A stretch of 64,000 nucleotides of DNA from Marinobacter salicampi (GCF_011074795.1 NZ_JAAMPF010000036.1:248001-312000); one strand, 5' to 3'. Shown: positions 43,879-53,145, counted from the first letter of the stretch. Numbers and translations are program-made. The notes: generated from the sequence alone by a model not told the origin.

Positions 43879-44310
43879 ATGCAAGAATTACATGGGTACT
43901 ATCTGGAGGATCTGGAAGTCGGGATGGAGGCGTCTTACGCTAAAACGATCACCGAAGCAGATGTGATTCTGTTCGCCGGCATCAGTGGCGATGATAACCC
44001 GGTCCATATCAACGCCGAATACGCCAAAACGACGGTGTTCAAGGAAAGGATCGTCCATGGCATGTACAGTGCGGCGCTCATTTCTGCCGTTTTGGGTACT
44101 CGCCTACCCGGGCCCGGCGCGATCTACATAGACCAACAAATTAGCTTTAAAGCACCTGTACACATTGGTGACACGGTCGTTGCAACGGCTAAGATTAGTG
44201 AAATCAACCATGAGCGTCGAAGGGTGAAGCTGGAGACTACCTGTAAGGTTGGAGATACGGTTGTAGCTGAGGGTTTCGCTACGAATAGGGTCGATCGACG
44301 TCCAGCCTAA
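43879..44310 (+). CDS. MaoC-like (R)-specific enoyl-CoA hydratase
   Basis: The 143-residue hotdog protein has the hydratase 2 motif: FAGISGDDNPVHINAEYAKT with catalytic Asp and His, followed by RIVHGMYSAALISAVLGTRLPG. It hydrates 2-enoyl-CoA to (R)-3-hydroxyacyl-CoA, which fits between the acyl-CoA dehydrogenase and the SDR of the divergent operon. It starts the plus-strand operon that continues with the isochorismatase-like and two-component genes. Confidence 0.9.
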   Translation: MQELHGYYLEDLEVGMEASYAKTITEADVILFAGISGDDNPVHINAEYAKTTVFKERIVHGMYSAALISAVLGTRLPGPGAIYIDQQISFKAPVHIGDTVVATAKISEINHERRRVKLETTCKVGDTVVAEGFATNRVDRRPA

Positions 44311-44325
44311 CGCGGGGAGCTAGTT

Positions 44326-44871
44326 ATGCTACTGAAAAGAGAACATTCCATTCTGACGCTGATTGATGTTCAGGCTCGGCTTTTATCAGGAGTTCATGAA
44401 CACGATCAGCTAGTCAAAAACTGTAGTTGGCTGATACGTTTGGCGCATCTTATGGATGTGCCTACAATTGGTTCTGAACAGTATCCAGAAGGCCTGGGGC
44501 ACACAGAAGATAGCCTGCGTGAGCTGGTTGGCCAAGCCAATATCCATGGCAAGGCCTTCTTTTCCTGTATCGACGACTCTGAATTTTACCAATCGTTCCA
44601 GGCTCACGATCGCAAGCAGGTCGTTGTCTGCGGCATGGAGTCCCAGGCCTGTGTAATGCAATCAGGTATGCGAATGCTCGAAGAAGGGTTGGAAGTGTTT
44701 GTCGTTGCGGATGCTATTTCTGCTCGAAATCCTTTCGATACCGAGATGTCTTTGCGTCGAATGGAGCAGGCGGGTGTCAGACTGGTAACGCGAGAAATGG
44801 TTGGCTTCGAATGGTTGCGTCGTTCCGATGCATCTCAGTTCAAGGTCTTCAGCAAGGAATTTCTGCAGTAA
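44326..44871 (+). CDS. Isochorismatase-family cysteine hydrolase (YcaC-like)
   Basis: The 181-residue protein has the conserved catalytic Asp (LTLIDVQARLL), Lys region (GKAFFSC) and Cys (GMESQACVMQSGMRMLEEGL) of the isochorismatase-like fold. YcaC-type members often have unknown amide or ester substrates. Together with an acid-activating system it may release the carboxylate from an amide, which is inference. It lies 15 bases after the MaoC gene. Confidence 0.88.
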   Translation: MLLKREHSILTLIDVQARLLSGVHEHDQLVKNCSWLIRLAHLMDVPTIGSEQYPEGLGHTEDSLRELVGQANIHGKAFFSCIDDSEFYQSFQAHDRKQVVVCGMESQACVMQSGMRMLEEGLEVFVVADAISARNPFDTEMSLRRMEQAGVRLVTREMVGFEWLRRSDASQFKVFSKEFLQ

Positions 44872-44939
44872 TAGGAATTGGCCCTTAGCCGACTTTGGTC
44901 GAGGGTCGCGTTCTATAGTTGGATTGATATAGACAAACC

Positions 44940-46475
44940 ATGGGTACAACTGAATATATGAAGAGCCGCACTCTAGAAGAAGGATTTTCCGCATTGACGG
45001 ACGACGCAGAGCGGAATCGTCTTTTGGCAGAAATGGCAGAACAGTCCACGGATATGATTTCAAGGCACACTCCTGAGGATTGGCTGTTTATCTATGCTTC
45101 CCCTGCTGTGACTCATCTGCTGGGCTACAGTGTAGAAGAGATTGTCGGATTGTCGGCTTATGATCTCTACCATCCAGATGATGTAGAAGATTTCAGGTTA
45201 CGTGCTCCCACCGTTAACTACGATCGTGGGCTGTACACCCACACCTATAGGTTTCGTTGTAAGGATGGTCATTATACCTGGCTTGAAAGCACCAGCCGGA
45301 CGATCCGAGATCCGACCACGAACGAGATCCGGGAAATTTTGGTGGTTTCGCGGGATGCGACTCACAGAATAAAGGCAGACAAAGCAAATCGGCGGCTCGC
45401 AAGAGTTTTGGAGAGTACGCAGGATCTCGTGATTTTTGTCAACCTGGACCTGACAGTTTCCCATCTAAATGATGCCGCCAGAAAAGCGTTGAAACTTGAG
45501 AAAACTGACTATACGGCTTTGGCTTTATCGCAAATTGTAGACGACACAGGTATGCGGCAGCTCGTTGACGACGGGATTCCTCTGGCAAAAGTGGCCGGGC
45601 ACTGGCTCGGAGAGCTTATGATGTTGGGGGGCAAAGGGAATCGTATTCCGGTCATGTTGGAGTTGTTGGTACACCGTTCTCTTCATGGCGATATCGAGTA
45701 TTTTTCGTTGGTCGCCCACGACCTAACCGAAAAAAAAGCCGCTGAGCAGCAATTAAAAGAGTATCAGGCAGATATCGACCACGCGAGTAGGCTGGTCACG
45801 ATGGGTGAGTTAGCATCCAGTCTTGCGCACGAGCTGAATCAACCGCTCTCAGCAATAGTTAACTACCTCAGAGGTATCGAGCGACGCTTCTCAGGGTCGG
45901 CAAGTGTTTCATGGGCTAATGTAGAGATTCCTATCAGCAGAAGTATAAAGACTGCGTTGAAAGCTGGCGAAATTGTTCACAGGATGATGGACTTTACGCG
46001 GAAACAGGAGCCAGTGATCGCCGCGCTTAATTTACCGGAGTTAATTCGCGATGTGATGGATTTGTGTGACGTCATGGGCGTCAGACATGGCGTCCAATTA
46101 ACATTCGAAGCCGATCCTGACTTGCCCTGCGTGACGGGTGATCGTATCCAGCTGGAACAGGTGCTGATGAACCTCCTTGTGAATGCTATTGAGGCAAGCA
46201 AAACAACTGCTGAGGCTTCGGCCACGGTGCATATTGGTGTCACTCAGTATGAGCGCCGACATTTGCTCGTAACGATCAATGATGATGGGCCGGGTATTAA
46301 CGAAAGTGATATGCCTCGCCTTTTTGACCGTTTCTTTTCTACCAAACAGAGTGGTCTGGGAATGGGGCTGGCGATCAGCCGCTCATTGGTGGAGAATCTC
46401 GGTGGCGAGCTTTGGGCTGAGAACCGCCCGGAAGGCGGCGCCCGTTTTTCATTTACGCTGAATATTGCTGATTAA
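44940..46475 (+). CDS. PAS-PAS sensor histidine kinase (FixL/DctS-like)
   Basis: The 511-residue protein lacks membrane segments. PAS domain 1 covers about 30-150, with FIYASPAVTHLLGYSVEEIV; PAS domain 2 about 155-270; then the H-box ASSLAHELNQPLSAIVNYLR and the ATPase motifs NLLVNAIEAS, DDGPGI, FFSTK and GLGMGLAIS. It probably senses a cytoplasmic ligand and phosphorylates the regulator encoded six bases downstream. The ATG at 44958 is an alternative start. Position inside the catabolic operon suggests the pathway substrate as ligand. Confidence 0.9.
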   Translation: MGTTEYMKSRTLEEGFSALTDDAERNRLLAEMAEQSTDMISRHTPEDWLFIYASPAVTHLLGYSVEEIVGLSAYDLYHPDDVEDFRLRAPTVNYDRGLYTHTYRFRCKDGHYTWLESTSRTIRDPTTNEIREILVVSRDATHRIKADKANRRLARVLESTQDLVIFVNLDLTVSHLNDAARKALKLEKTDYTALALSQIVDDTGMRQLVDDGIPLAKVAGHWLGELMMLGGKGNRIPVMLELLVHRSLHGDIEYFSLVAHDLTEKKAAEQQLKEYQADIDHASRLVTMGELASSLAHELNQPLSAIVNYLRGIERRFSGSASVSWANVEIPISRSIKTALKAGEIVHRMMDFTRKQEPVIAALNLPELIRDVMDLCDVMGVRHGVQLTFEADPDLPCVTGDRIQLEQVLMNLLVNAIEASKTTAEASATVHIGVTQYERRHLLVTINDDGPGINESDMPRLFDRFFSTKQSGLGMGLAISRSLVENLGGELWAENRPEGGARFSFTLNIAD

Positions 46476-46481
46476 TCACCT

Positions 46482-47117
46482 ATGAACTCCACCCACGATA
46501 AGCAAACCGTCTTCGTCATCGATGATGATGCAGACGTCCGAGATTCTTTGGAGTGGCTGCTTGAGTCTGTTGGGCTCAGGGTGAAGGCGTTCGAGAACGC
46601 TTTGGATTTTTTTGAGGCTTTCGATGAAAACGAAAGTGGTTGCATCGTTATGGATGTTCGAATGCCAGGCCTCAGTGGAATCAATGCGCAGAAAAAGCTC
46701 CCTGAGTACAATGTTGAACTTCCAGTGATCATGATCTCTGCTCACGGTAATGTGGATATGGCAGTGAGGGCGCTGACCCAAGGCGCGATGACTTTTATCG
46801 AGAAGCCCTTTGACGACCAGGTTCTGATCGACCATGTCCACAATGCGCTTGAAAAGGACCGGGTGAGATTCTCTAAACGTAATTCTCAGGTTCGTGTTCG
46901 AGAGCACTATGACACCCTTACGCGAAGAGAGCGTCAAGTTTTGGAGCTTATCGTGAAAGGTTTTTCCAACCAGGAAGCCGCTGATGAGCTGGGAATTAAC
47001 CGAAAGACGGTGGAAGGTCACCGTGCTCATATGATGGCCAAGATGAAAGTCGACTCGTTCGCGGAGCTGGTACAGGTGGCTATTGGCTTGGGACTTGTTC
47101 GCGGTATTGATCAGTAA
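46482..47117 (+). CDS. FixJ-type response regulator (receiver plus LuxR helix-turn-helix)
   Basis: The 211-residue protein has a receiver domain (VFVIDDDADVRDSL; phospho-Asp in CIVMDVRMPG; Lys in FIEKPFDDQ) and a LuxR-type DNA-binding domain (LTRRERQVLELIVKGFSNQE, then LGINRKTVEGHRAHMMAKM). It forms a pair with the kinase just upstream. It is the best candidate to bind the palindrome at 43799-43822 and the half-site at 35057. The hotdog thioesterase gene follows. Confidence 0.92.
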   Translation: MNSTHDKQTVFVIDDDADVRDSLEWLLESVGLRVKAFENALDFFEAFDENESGCIVMDVRMPGLSGINAQKKLPEYNVELPVIMISAHGNVDMAVRALTQGAMTFIEKPFDDQVLIDHVHNALEKDRVRFSKRNSQVRVREHYDTLTRRERQVLELIVKGFSNQEAADELGINRKTVEGHRAHMMAKMKVDSFAELVQVAIGLGLVRGIDQ

Positions 47118-47148
47118 ATCTAGGGCATGTTGTTCGAGACTATCAGCT

Positions 47149-47601
47149 ATGGTGGCAATCCAGGATTTGTATGACGAAAAGTTCAGCCACTGCTATGGCT
47201 GCGGGAAGCGCAATCCGCAAGGCAATCAATTAAAGAGCTATATTGTTGATGGACACACTGTCGCCAGGTTTCGTCCCAAACCGGAACAAACTGGGGGCGT
47301 GCCTGAACACGCCTATGGAGGGCTGATTGCTTCTCTTTTTGATTGTCACGGTGCAGCATCCGCCGCCGCGTTTGAGTATGAAGCTACAACAGGACATCTC
47401 GAAAACAACAGTCGATTAAAACGATACGTTACAGCATCATTGAAAGTGGAGTTTCTACGCCCGACACCGATGGGGCAGGAAATTACGATCAAGGGAAAAT
47501 GTCGACGTATTGATGGAAGGAAGGTTTGGGTCGATATGGAAATCTCTGTGAAGGACGAGGTCTGCGCGGTGGCGGAAATGTTGGCGATTCAGCTTAAGTA
47601 A
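47149..47601 (+). CDS. PaaI-like hotdog thioesterase
   Basis: The 150-residue protein opens with a Cys-rich start (FSHCYGCGKRNPQG) and continues with GGVPEHAYGGLIASLFDCHG and VTASLKVEFLRPTPMGQEIT, the pattern of acyl-CoA thioesterases of the 4HBT/PaaI group. It would release free acid from a stalled acyl-CoA. ATG 47149 is taken as start because similarity begins there. It ends the operon; an 8-bp perfect hairpin (47617-47634) follows without a clear T-run. Confidence 0.82.
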   Translation: MVAIQDLYDEKFSHCYGCGKRNPQGNQLKSYIVDGHTVARFRPKPEQTGGVPEHAYGGLIASLFDCHGAASAAAFEYEATTGHLENNSRLKRYVTASLKVEFLRPTPMGQEITIKGKCRRIDGRKVWVDMEISVKDEVCAVAEMLAIQLK

Positions 47602-47692
47602 TAAGGAAAAGACGCGGAGAAGTCTGGACTTCTCCCGGTACGCATGACACAACCCCAACCTCAAGCGGAGGCCCTTTCATGCCTAGGGGCTG

Positions 47693-47885
47693 ACCTGGTC
47701 CATATGGGTATGACGTCGGACTCGGTTATAAAAATACCTGTAGTAGAACTCGTCCGCTTTGGCTAGGCCACGGTTTGTAAAATCCTTTTCCGATCCGTTC
47801 CTTTTTTCAGGCTGTTGAAGAAGGATTCAGCAACAGTATTATCCCAGCAATCGCGACGACTCATACTTGGATCCGGATTGTGGGC
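47693..47885 (-). pseudogene. IS3-family transposase OrfB C-terminal remnant
   Basis: On the minus strand the frame reads SRRDCWDNTVAESFFNSLKK ERI, then breaks and continues ADEFYYRYFYNRVRRHTHM. This is the DDE-domain end of IS3-family OrfB (family pattern CWDNAVAESFF...YNRTRRHSHL). Neither start nor inverted repeats remain. Confidence 0.8.
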
Positions 47886-48577
47886 CTTACTGATAACCAG
47901 GGCATGAAAACAATTATAGCGCCGGAAAACGCTATGATAGCCGTTTAAATTTACTGGTTAGATAACATCATTGAGAATGCTCTTTATAGCCTGTCTGTTG
48001 TGTATGAACATGACTGGTCATCCAAAGATTGGAGCGAGCTATATGGCCATTCCAGGACTTTTTTGGGGCGTTAAAAACGTCAGTGGGAGCTGGAAAAACT
48101 CCATAAATCGCTTGCCGCATTCGTTTTGATTGCATGCGGGGTTACATGCATAACGGGGCCGACGAAACGCCACTTTCACCGACGAGGCCAGGATGCGATT
48201 GCTCAGGTCGAGGCCGAGATTGAAAACTTTGTTTTGAATTTAGTGAGCCTAGCTCTTCCTTGGCGTGTTCGAGAGTCACGCCCCCAGCTGATGTCGGGAT
48301 CCATCCAGAAACCAGCGATGCGCAGCTACAAGAATTAGCACAAGCAGCTTCAGTTGACTCCATCCCGCACATGCACCCTGGGAGGCGTATCATTTTATGC
48401 GCAGTATCCCGGATGCGATTGAGGAGGGCTGGCGTGATCCGCTATAGACGCGCTGGTCGCCGACCAGCGCGTCTATACTCAGTCTCTCGGTTCATCTAAT
48501 CGAGGTGTTTTCGCTCGATTCAGCGAACGCGGCCTTGCTCAAATTTTAGAACGTTCTTAAACCTTGGAGTAAGTGGT
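47886..48577. other. Gap without a supported gene
   Basis: The 692 bases hold no open frame that I recognise. The only notable structures are the 17-bp palindrome at 48443-48477 and a small palindrome AGAACGTTCT at 48548-48557, 20 bases before the rnk start, which could be an operator. Confidence 0.4.
48443..48477. repeat. Perfect 17-bp inverted repeat with one-base centre
   Basis: TATAGACGCGCTGGTCG and its exact reverse complement flank a single C. The 35-base unit would form a very stable cruciform or hairpin. No T-run follows, so it is not a standard terminator. It lies 101 bases before rnk and could be an operator, a recombination site or a mobile-element end. Confidence 0.85.
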
Positions 48578-48982
48578 ATGACCCATATGCCTGCAATTGT
48601 TATAGCGGTGGAAGACTACGACCGTCTGAGTGCCCTACTCGATTCGGCCGATAGCGAGGACGAAACTGTTGAAAGCCTTGAAGAAGAACTAAGCCGTGCC
48701 AACCTTGTCAAGCGTGCGGAACTCCCACCGGACGTCGTCACCATGAATTCCCGGGTGCGGTTCAGGAACGAGACAACTGGCGATGAGCACGAGATGGTCT
48801 TGGTCTACCCAAATGAATTACAGGGTGGAGCGGGGCGCATTTCAGTACTTGCGCCCGCGGGCGCGGCGCTGCTGGGACTCACGGTCGGCGATGTGATCGA
48901 CTGGCCTATGCAGGGGCGCAAACCTCTGCAGATCAAAATACTCGGTGTCACTCATTCGCATAGCCTGGCTCCGGGACCCTGA
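48578..48982 (+). CDS. rnk: Nucleoside diphosphate kinase regulator (GreA/GreB C-terminal fold)
   Basis: The 134-residue protein matches Rnk: a short N-terminal helical arm, ARAELP-like segment AELPPDVVTMNSRVRFRNET, and the FKBP-like GreA/GreB C-terminal domain (ISVLAPAGAALLGLTVGDVI, then DWPMQG). Rnk binds RNA polymerase in the secondary channel region and affects nucleotide pools. A TTGGAG site precedes the start. It stands alone, bordered by the IS21 element downstream. Confidence 0.9.
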   Translation: MTHMPAIVIAVEDYDRLSALLDSADSEDETVESLEEELSRANLVKRAELPPDVVTMNSRVRFRNETTGDEHEMVLVYPNELQGGAGRISVLAPAGAALLGLTVGDVIDWPMQGRKPLQIKILGVTHSHSLAPGP

Positions 48983-49319
48983 GAGGAATGCTGGCGTAGG
49001 GAGTCTAATCCCGTTGATTTGTCTGTGCCGACTGAGCATACGTAAAACCTTGGTGTATCGAAGGGGTAGAGTCGAATTCGATCAATCCCTTTAGCCAAAA
49101 TGTTTAGGTGAAATACACGTGCCCCGGTTGTGCCTTCGATCACTTTCCTTACATATAGCCCACGGATAGCAAGCGAACTGGCGGGTATTGGTTTTTTATT
49201 GCCTGAAGCTAAATGTGCGTAAACCGCTGAAGGTTGCCACCCATTCCATGTGAAGCCTGCCGCCCGGACCGGGGCAAGGCTGCCACCCATCGGAGCGTAG
49301 CAACGCGGGTTTTCTCTTC

Positions 49320-50075
49320 TTACTCCGAAGTCTCAGTGTCCGTCAACTTTGACTGCCGCTTTCGCATGGATTCGCCCCTGAGATTGATCTTGTAGGCGTT
49401 GTGAACGAGGCGGTCCAGGATGGCATCGGCCAGAGTGGCGTCACCGATGACGCCATGCCATTCCTCAATGGGCAACTGGCTAGTGGCGATGGTGGAGCGC
49501 CTGCCGTGGCGGTCTTCCAGCACCTCCAGCAAGTCTCTTCGGTTCTCCGCACTCAGTTTCATGAGGCCCCAGTCATCGAGGATCAGCACATCCACTTTGG
49601 CGAGGTTGGTCAGGAGTTTGGCGTACTGGCCGTCTCCCTTGGCGATGGTCAGTTCCCGCATCAGTCGGGTCAGGCGCACGTACTGTGCGGTGTAGCCTTC
49701 GCGGCAGGCCTTGTGCGCCAGGGCGCAGGCCAGCCAGGTCTTGCCAACCCCGGTGGGGCCGGTGATGAGTATGTTCAGATGCTCCTTCACCCATTGGCAG
49801 CCAGCCAGGGACTGGATCAGTCCTTTATCCAGGCCGCGTGAGTTCCGGTAGTCAATGTCTTCGAGGATGGCCGTGTGTCGCAGTTTGGCCCGGCGCAACC
49901 GGCTGCTCATTCGCCGATTGTCCCGTTCGGTCATTTCCCTATCAACCAGCAGCCCAAGGCGCTCCTCGAAGCTCAGTTCATGGATGTCCGGGGTGGCTGA
50001 CTGGTCCGCCAGGGCGGCGGCCATGCCAGTCAGCTTGAGGGCGTGGAGCTTGTCCAGGGTAGGATGTTTCAGCAT
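49320..50075 (-). CDS. istB: IS21 transposition helper ATPase
   Basis: The 251-residue AAA+ protein has Walker A (ITGPTGVGKTWLACALAHKA), Walker B (VDVLILDDWGLM) and the C-terminal SRRRST-like IATSQLPIEEWHGVIGDATL typical of IstB. It looks intact. With istA broken it cannot act unless another IS21 copy supplies transposase. Confidence 0.93.
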   Translation of the reverse strand: MLKHPTLDKLHALKLTGMAAALADQSATPDIHELSFEERLGLLVDREMTERDNRRMSSRLRRAKLRHTAILEDIDYRNSRGLDKGLIQSLAGCQWVKEHLNILITGPTGVGKTWLACALAHKACREGYTAQYVRLTRLMRELTIAKGDGQYAKLLTNLAKVDVLILDDWGLMKLSAENRRDLLEVLEDRHGRRSTIATSQLPIEEWHGVIGDATLADAILDRLVHNAYKINLRGESMRKRQSKLTDTETSE

Positions 50076-50086
50076 GTCAGGTTCCT

Positions 50087-51627
50087 TCAGTGGTAGTAGG
50101 CGGGGCCGCGGATGTTGTCGTGGGTGTCGGGTAAGGCCAGCTCCTGTTGCTCTTCCAGGGGCTGCTGATCCAGGCGGTGTTTGAGGATGGATTCAATGCT
50201 CTTGTAGCGGCAGCTGCCCAGCATCAGGGCACGCTGGCAGGCAGCTTCCAGGCGTGCCTCGCTGTAGCTCTGACCCAGCCTGAGGATGCCCAGGCAAGAC
50301 CGGTAGGCCTGCTGTGGATGTTGCGGGCCCCGAGAACGGTGCGTATGAGCTTCTCCGTCGCCGGCCCGGTCTTGGCCGCCCAGGTAATCAGCCGTTCCGG
50401 CGACCACTCGCCGGCCTGGCGGTGGGATTCGGGCATGTGAGCGGCGACAGTGGTATGTCGGCCTTTCTGATCGGAGCGCCGGTGGCTGGCGATCCGATTG
50501 CCCCGGTAAAAGCACTCGATGGTGTTGTGGGTGATCCGGACCTCCACCTCCTTCTTGATCAAGGTGTAGGGGACCGAGTAATAGTGCCCGTCGATGGCCA
50601 CGTGGTAGTCGATATGAACGCGGGCCTTCTTCCACTCCGCGTAGACCTACGGCTCCGCCGGCAACGGTTGCAGGACCGGCTTGTCCAACTGCTCGAACTG
50701 GTCGCGCCGGCACCCGGGCAACTTGCGGAAGGGGCGGTTGTTGAGCTTCTCCAGCAGCTCGCGGATGGTAGCGTTGAGCTGCCCCAGGGAGAAGTGCTGA
50801 CGGTGGCGCAACGCTGCCAGGATCCAGCGTTCGACGATCAACACGCCGCCTTCCACCTTGGCTTTGTCGCGGGGTTTACGAGCCCGTGTGGGGACAACGC
50901 CTACACCGTAATGGGCGGCCATGTCCTGATAGGTCGGGTTGAGATCCGGCTCGTAGCGGTGGGCCTTGGTGACACCGGAGCGGAGGTTGTCGGGCACCAC
51001 TAATTCCGGAACCCCATTCAGGTACTGGAAGGCACGGATGTGAGAGCCAATCCAGTCTGGCAGTTTCTGGCTCCAGGTGGCTTCGGCGTAGGTGTAGTTT
51101 GATGCACCCATCACCGCCACAAAGACCTGCGCCTCGTGGATTTCTCCGGTGGTGCGGTCAATGACAGGAACGGTCTGGCCGGCGTAGTTCACGAACAGCT
51201 TTTCTCCGGCCCGGTGGTCCTGGCGCATCACCAGGTCCAGCTTGCCCTGCCAGGCCCGGTAGTGCTCGCAGAACCAGCTGTACTGATACCCCTCCGGATT
51301 GGCCTGCCGGTACTCCTGCCAGAGCAGGAACAGGGTGACGTTCTTGCCCCTGAGTTCCTCGTGGATCTGCTGCCAGTCCGGTAGGCCCCGGATCTGGGCC
51401 GGCAGGTCCGGTGGCGGCGGGAACAGCAACTGTTCCAGATGGGCCTCATCCAGATCCACTGGCAGTGGCCAGTTCAGGCCAGCCTCAGCGGTACGGCGCA
51501 GGTATTCGCTCACGGTGGGACGGCTAACGCCGCAGGCCGCCGCAATCTGGCGATTGCTCAGGCCCCGCTCCCACTTCAGGCGAAGAACTTCTTTGATCTT
51601 TCGCATGGATAACCTCTTCGCTGGCAT
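50087..51627 (-). pseudogene. istA: IS21 transposase with nonsense codon and frameshift
   Basis: The first 326 codons are a good IstA: helix-turn-helix (LSNRQIAAACGVSRPTVSEY) and DDE core (EKLFVNYAGQTVPVIDRTTG, then VVPDNLRSGVTKA, KAKVEGGVLIVERWI). At 50647 a TAG interrupts the frame where relatives have Tyr (LQPLPAEP-stop-VYAEWKKARV). The frame then continues to about 50328, where one base is lost, and the end is read in the shifted frame (QQAYRSCLGILRLGQS to NIRGPAYYH). The transposase is therefore inactive. Confidence 0.88.
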
Positions 51628-51797
51628 CTGGCCTTCTCCGGATGAAAAGGGTCAGAGTACCGTTAAGTTATCCCGCGTCGGACGATTTCGATGGGGTGGT
51701 TCAGGCAGTCTGCCAGGGTGGCAGCTTTGCCGTGGAATCAGTGGCAGCTTTTGCGTGGAATGGGTGGCAGGCTTCGTCTGGAATCAGTGGCAACCTT

Positions 51798-51938
51798 GGT
51801 CTGGAATACGCAAAAGAGCAGGAGCCTGAATCCATTACGGTCTATGCGCCCTATGCTGCAGGCAAAGACACGGTCCTCTACACCGATCCGGACTATAAAA
51901 ATGCCTCGGGCTACTGTGCCAAGGCGCTAAACACATAA
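51798..51938 (+). pseudogene. Truncated cassette ORF, 3' end only
   Basis: The frame reads EYAKEQEPESITVYAPYAAG and TDPDYKNASGYCAKALNT and ends in TAA at 51936. An ATG at 51642 lies inside the IS21 end and is not the native start. The attC-like site overlaps the stop. The 5' part was removed by the IS insertion or a linked deletion. The family is not recognised. Confidence 0.5.
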
Positions 51939-52016
51939 CCAGCCGCAGCAGTACGCGGCCGATGGCCGCCGGACGCCCTTGTCAGAGCGCCGCTGTGCTC
52001 AGCGTTAAAATTCAAT
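51934..52016 (+). repeat. attC-like site 1
   Basis: The site starts ACATAACCAGCCGC and ends GCTCAGCGTTAAAA, with imperfect complementarity between the two arms around a GC-rich centre. Its place between a stop codon and the next gene is as in integron cassettes. Confidence 0.5.
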
Positions 52017-52077
52017 AAGCTCAAGAGTTGAAGTTGGCGCGAGCTTGAGGATTCGAACAAAAAAGGAATAGATTTTT

Positions 52078-53145
52078 ATGAAAAAAATACTGATAGCTCT
52101 ATCCCTGGTTGCGATTGCAGGGTGTCAGACTTCTGGGAAAGTGCCCCAAACTGCAGCTCCTTCGGTAAGTTCAGGCAACTCACAAGCAGTGAACTCTTCG
52201 AGCTACCAACCTGGTGATCGAAAGGAGTACTTGTTCAAAGAAAAATCACTGACTCTCCAAAAGTACCCCATCAGGATGTTCTGTAGTACTCCAGATCAAG
52301 ATGCCTGTTTTAAAGGGATAGATTACCAAAAGTACGTGGGTAAAAAGTTTTATTACACCTCAGAACAACCTGTGCAATCAGGAGGGTTTGATGGGCGTGG
52401 ATTTTATAAGCTCAGAATAGAAACGGGCGAAGTGCTTTATCATTACCGCAAGAAAGAGCTGGGCGCCGTCCACGACATGGATATCGTCGCTTTGAAGGAA
52501 AAGGAAGCGGCCGACGAATTCAAGCAAGAGCCAGTTGTGGAAGGGGCATCCACAATGCTAACAGGAATCAGAAGATCGTCCGAAAAATACGGGCGTACTT
52601 ATGACTTGAGCAATGGAGGAACAATATCCGAAACCCAACTAGATGCCCTTCGCAAGTTGAGTAACAAATTTGGGGATAATAAGGCATCGATAGCCGACCA
52701 GCTCGTTAATTTCAGAGTCACGTATGACAAGATGGAGGATCGCTTTTTTGTTCAGCCATTCCCTTATGAAATCGAGGATACCTACGTCATAGGATATATC
52801 GGCTTTAAAGAAGACCGTGGGCCGTGGCTCAGGGCAAAGTTTCACTATGAAGCGGAAGATTGGCTGTTTGTTGATCAGATATTGCTGGTTGCAGATGACT
52901 ACAGATTGGAGTCAGAGAATGTTGGATTTCAGCGCGACCACTCCAGCGGAACTATCTGGGAGTGGATGGATGTCTCTGCTACCGATGGCAAATACTACGA
53001 AGCTCTTTCGGCAATAGCGAATGCTGATGAGGCGACTATACGTTTTAACGGGCGTCAATATTACAATGACTTCGATATCCCAGAGAAGCAGCAGCAGCTT
53101 ACAAAAGATATGCTGATTTTGTTTCAGGATATGAAGGGTGGATAA
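52078..53145 (+). CDS. Cassette-encoded lipoprotein of unknown function
   Basis: The 355-residue protein has a lipoprotein signal (MKKILIALSLVAIAGC, Cys 16), a Ser/Gln-rich linker and a mixed alpha/beta body with YDLSNGGTISETQLDALRKL and KEDRGPWLRAKFHYEAEDWL. No catalytic motif is apparent. Lower GC than the surroundings and position between two attC-like sites indicate a mobile cassette. It probably sits in the outer membrane facing the periplasm. Confidence 0.8.
   Translation: MKKILIALSLVAIAGCQTSGKVPQTAAPSVSSGNSQAVNSSSYQPGDRKEYLFKEKSLTLQKYPIRMFCSTPDQDACFKGIDYQKYVGKKFYYTSEQPVQSGGFDGRGFYKLRIETGEVLYHYRKKELGAVHDMDIVALKEKEAADEFKQEPVVEGASTMLTGIRRSSEKYGRTYDLSNGGTISETQLDALRKLSNKFGDNKASIADQLVNFRVTYDKMEDRFFVQPFPYEIEDTYVIGYIGFKEDRGPWLRAKFHYEAEDWLFVDQILLVADDYRLESENVGFQRDHSSGTIWEWMDVSATDGKYYEALSAIANADEATIRFNGRQYYNDFDIPEKQQQLTKDMLILFQDMKGG

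Larger units (their letters stand above)
49230..51797 (-). mobile_element. IS21-family insertion sequence, degenerate
   Basis: The element carries istA and istB on the minus strand. Its ends share the inverted sequence AAGGTTGCCAC (49230-49240 and complement at 51787-51797), followed inside each end by diverged repeats of the form GTGGCAG...TGGAATG (several at 51705-51797, two at 49230-49290). Such multiple terminal repeats are typical of IS21 transposase binding sites. Exact outer boundaries and a target duplication could not be fixed. It has inserted at the start of the cassette array and left a truncated ORF on its right side. Confidence 0.82.

Noticed and set aside
47617..47634. Hairpin GAGAAGTC-TG-GACTTCTC as terminator of the thioesterase operon
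   Set aside because: The stem is perfect but short, the loop of two bases is too small and no T-run follows, so it is mentioned only with the gene.
51642..51938. Plus-strand frame of 98 codons as a complete gene
   Set aside because: Its first half is the IS21 terminal repeat region; only the part after 51797 is native, so it is a truncated cassette ORF.
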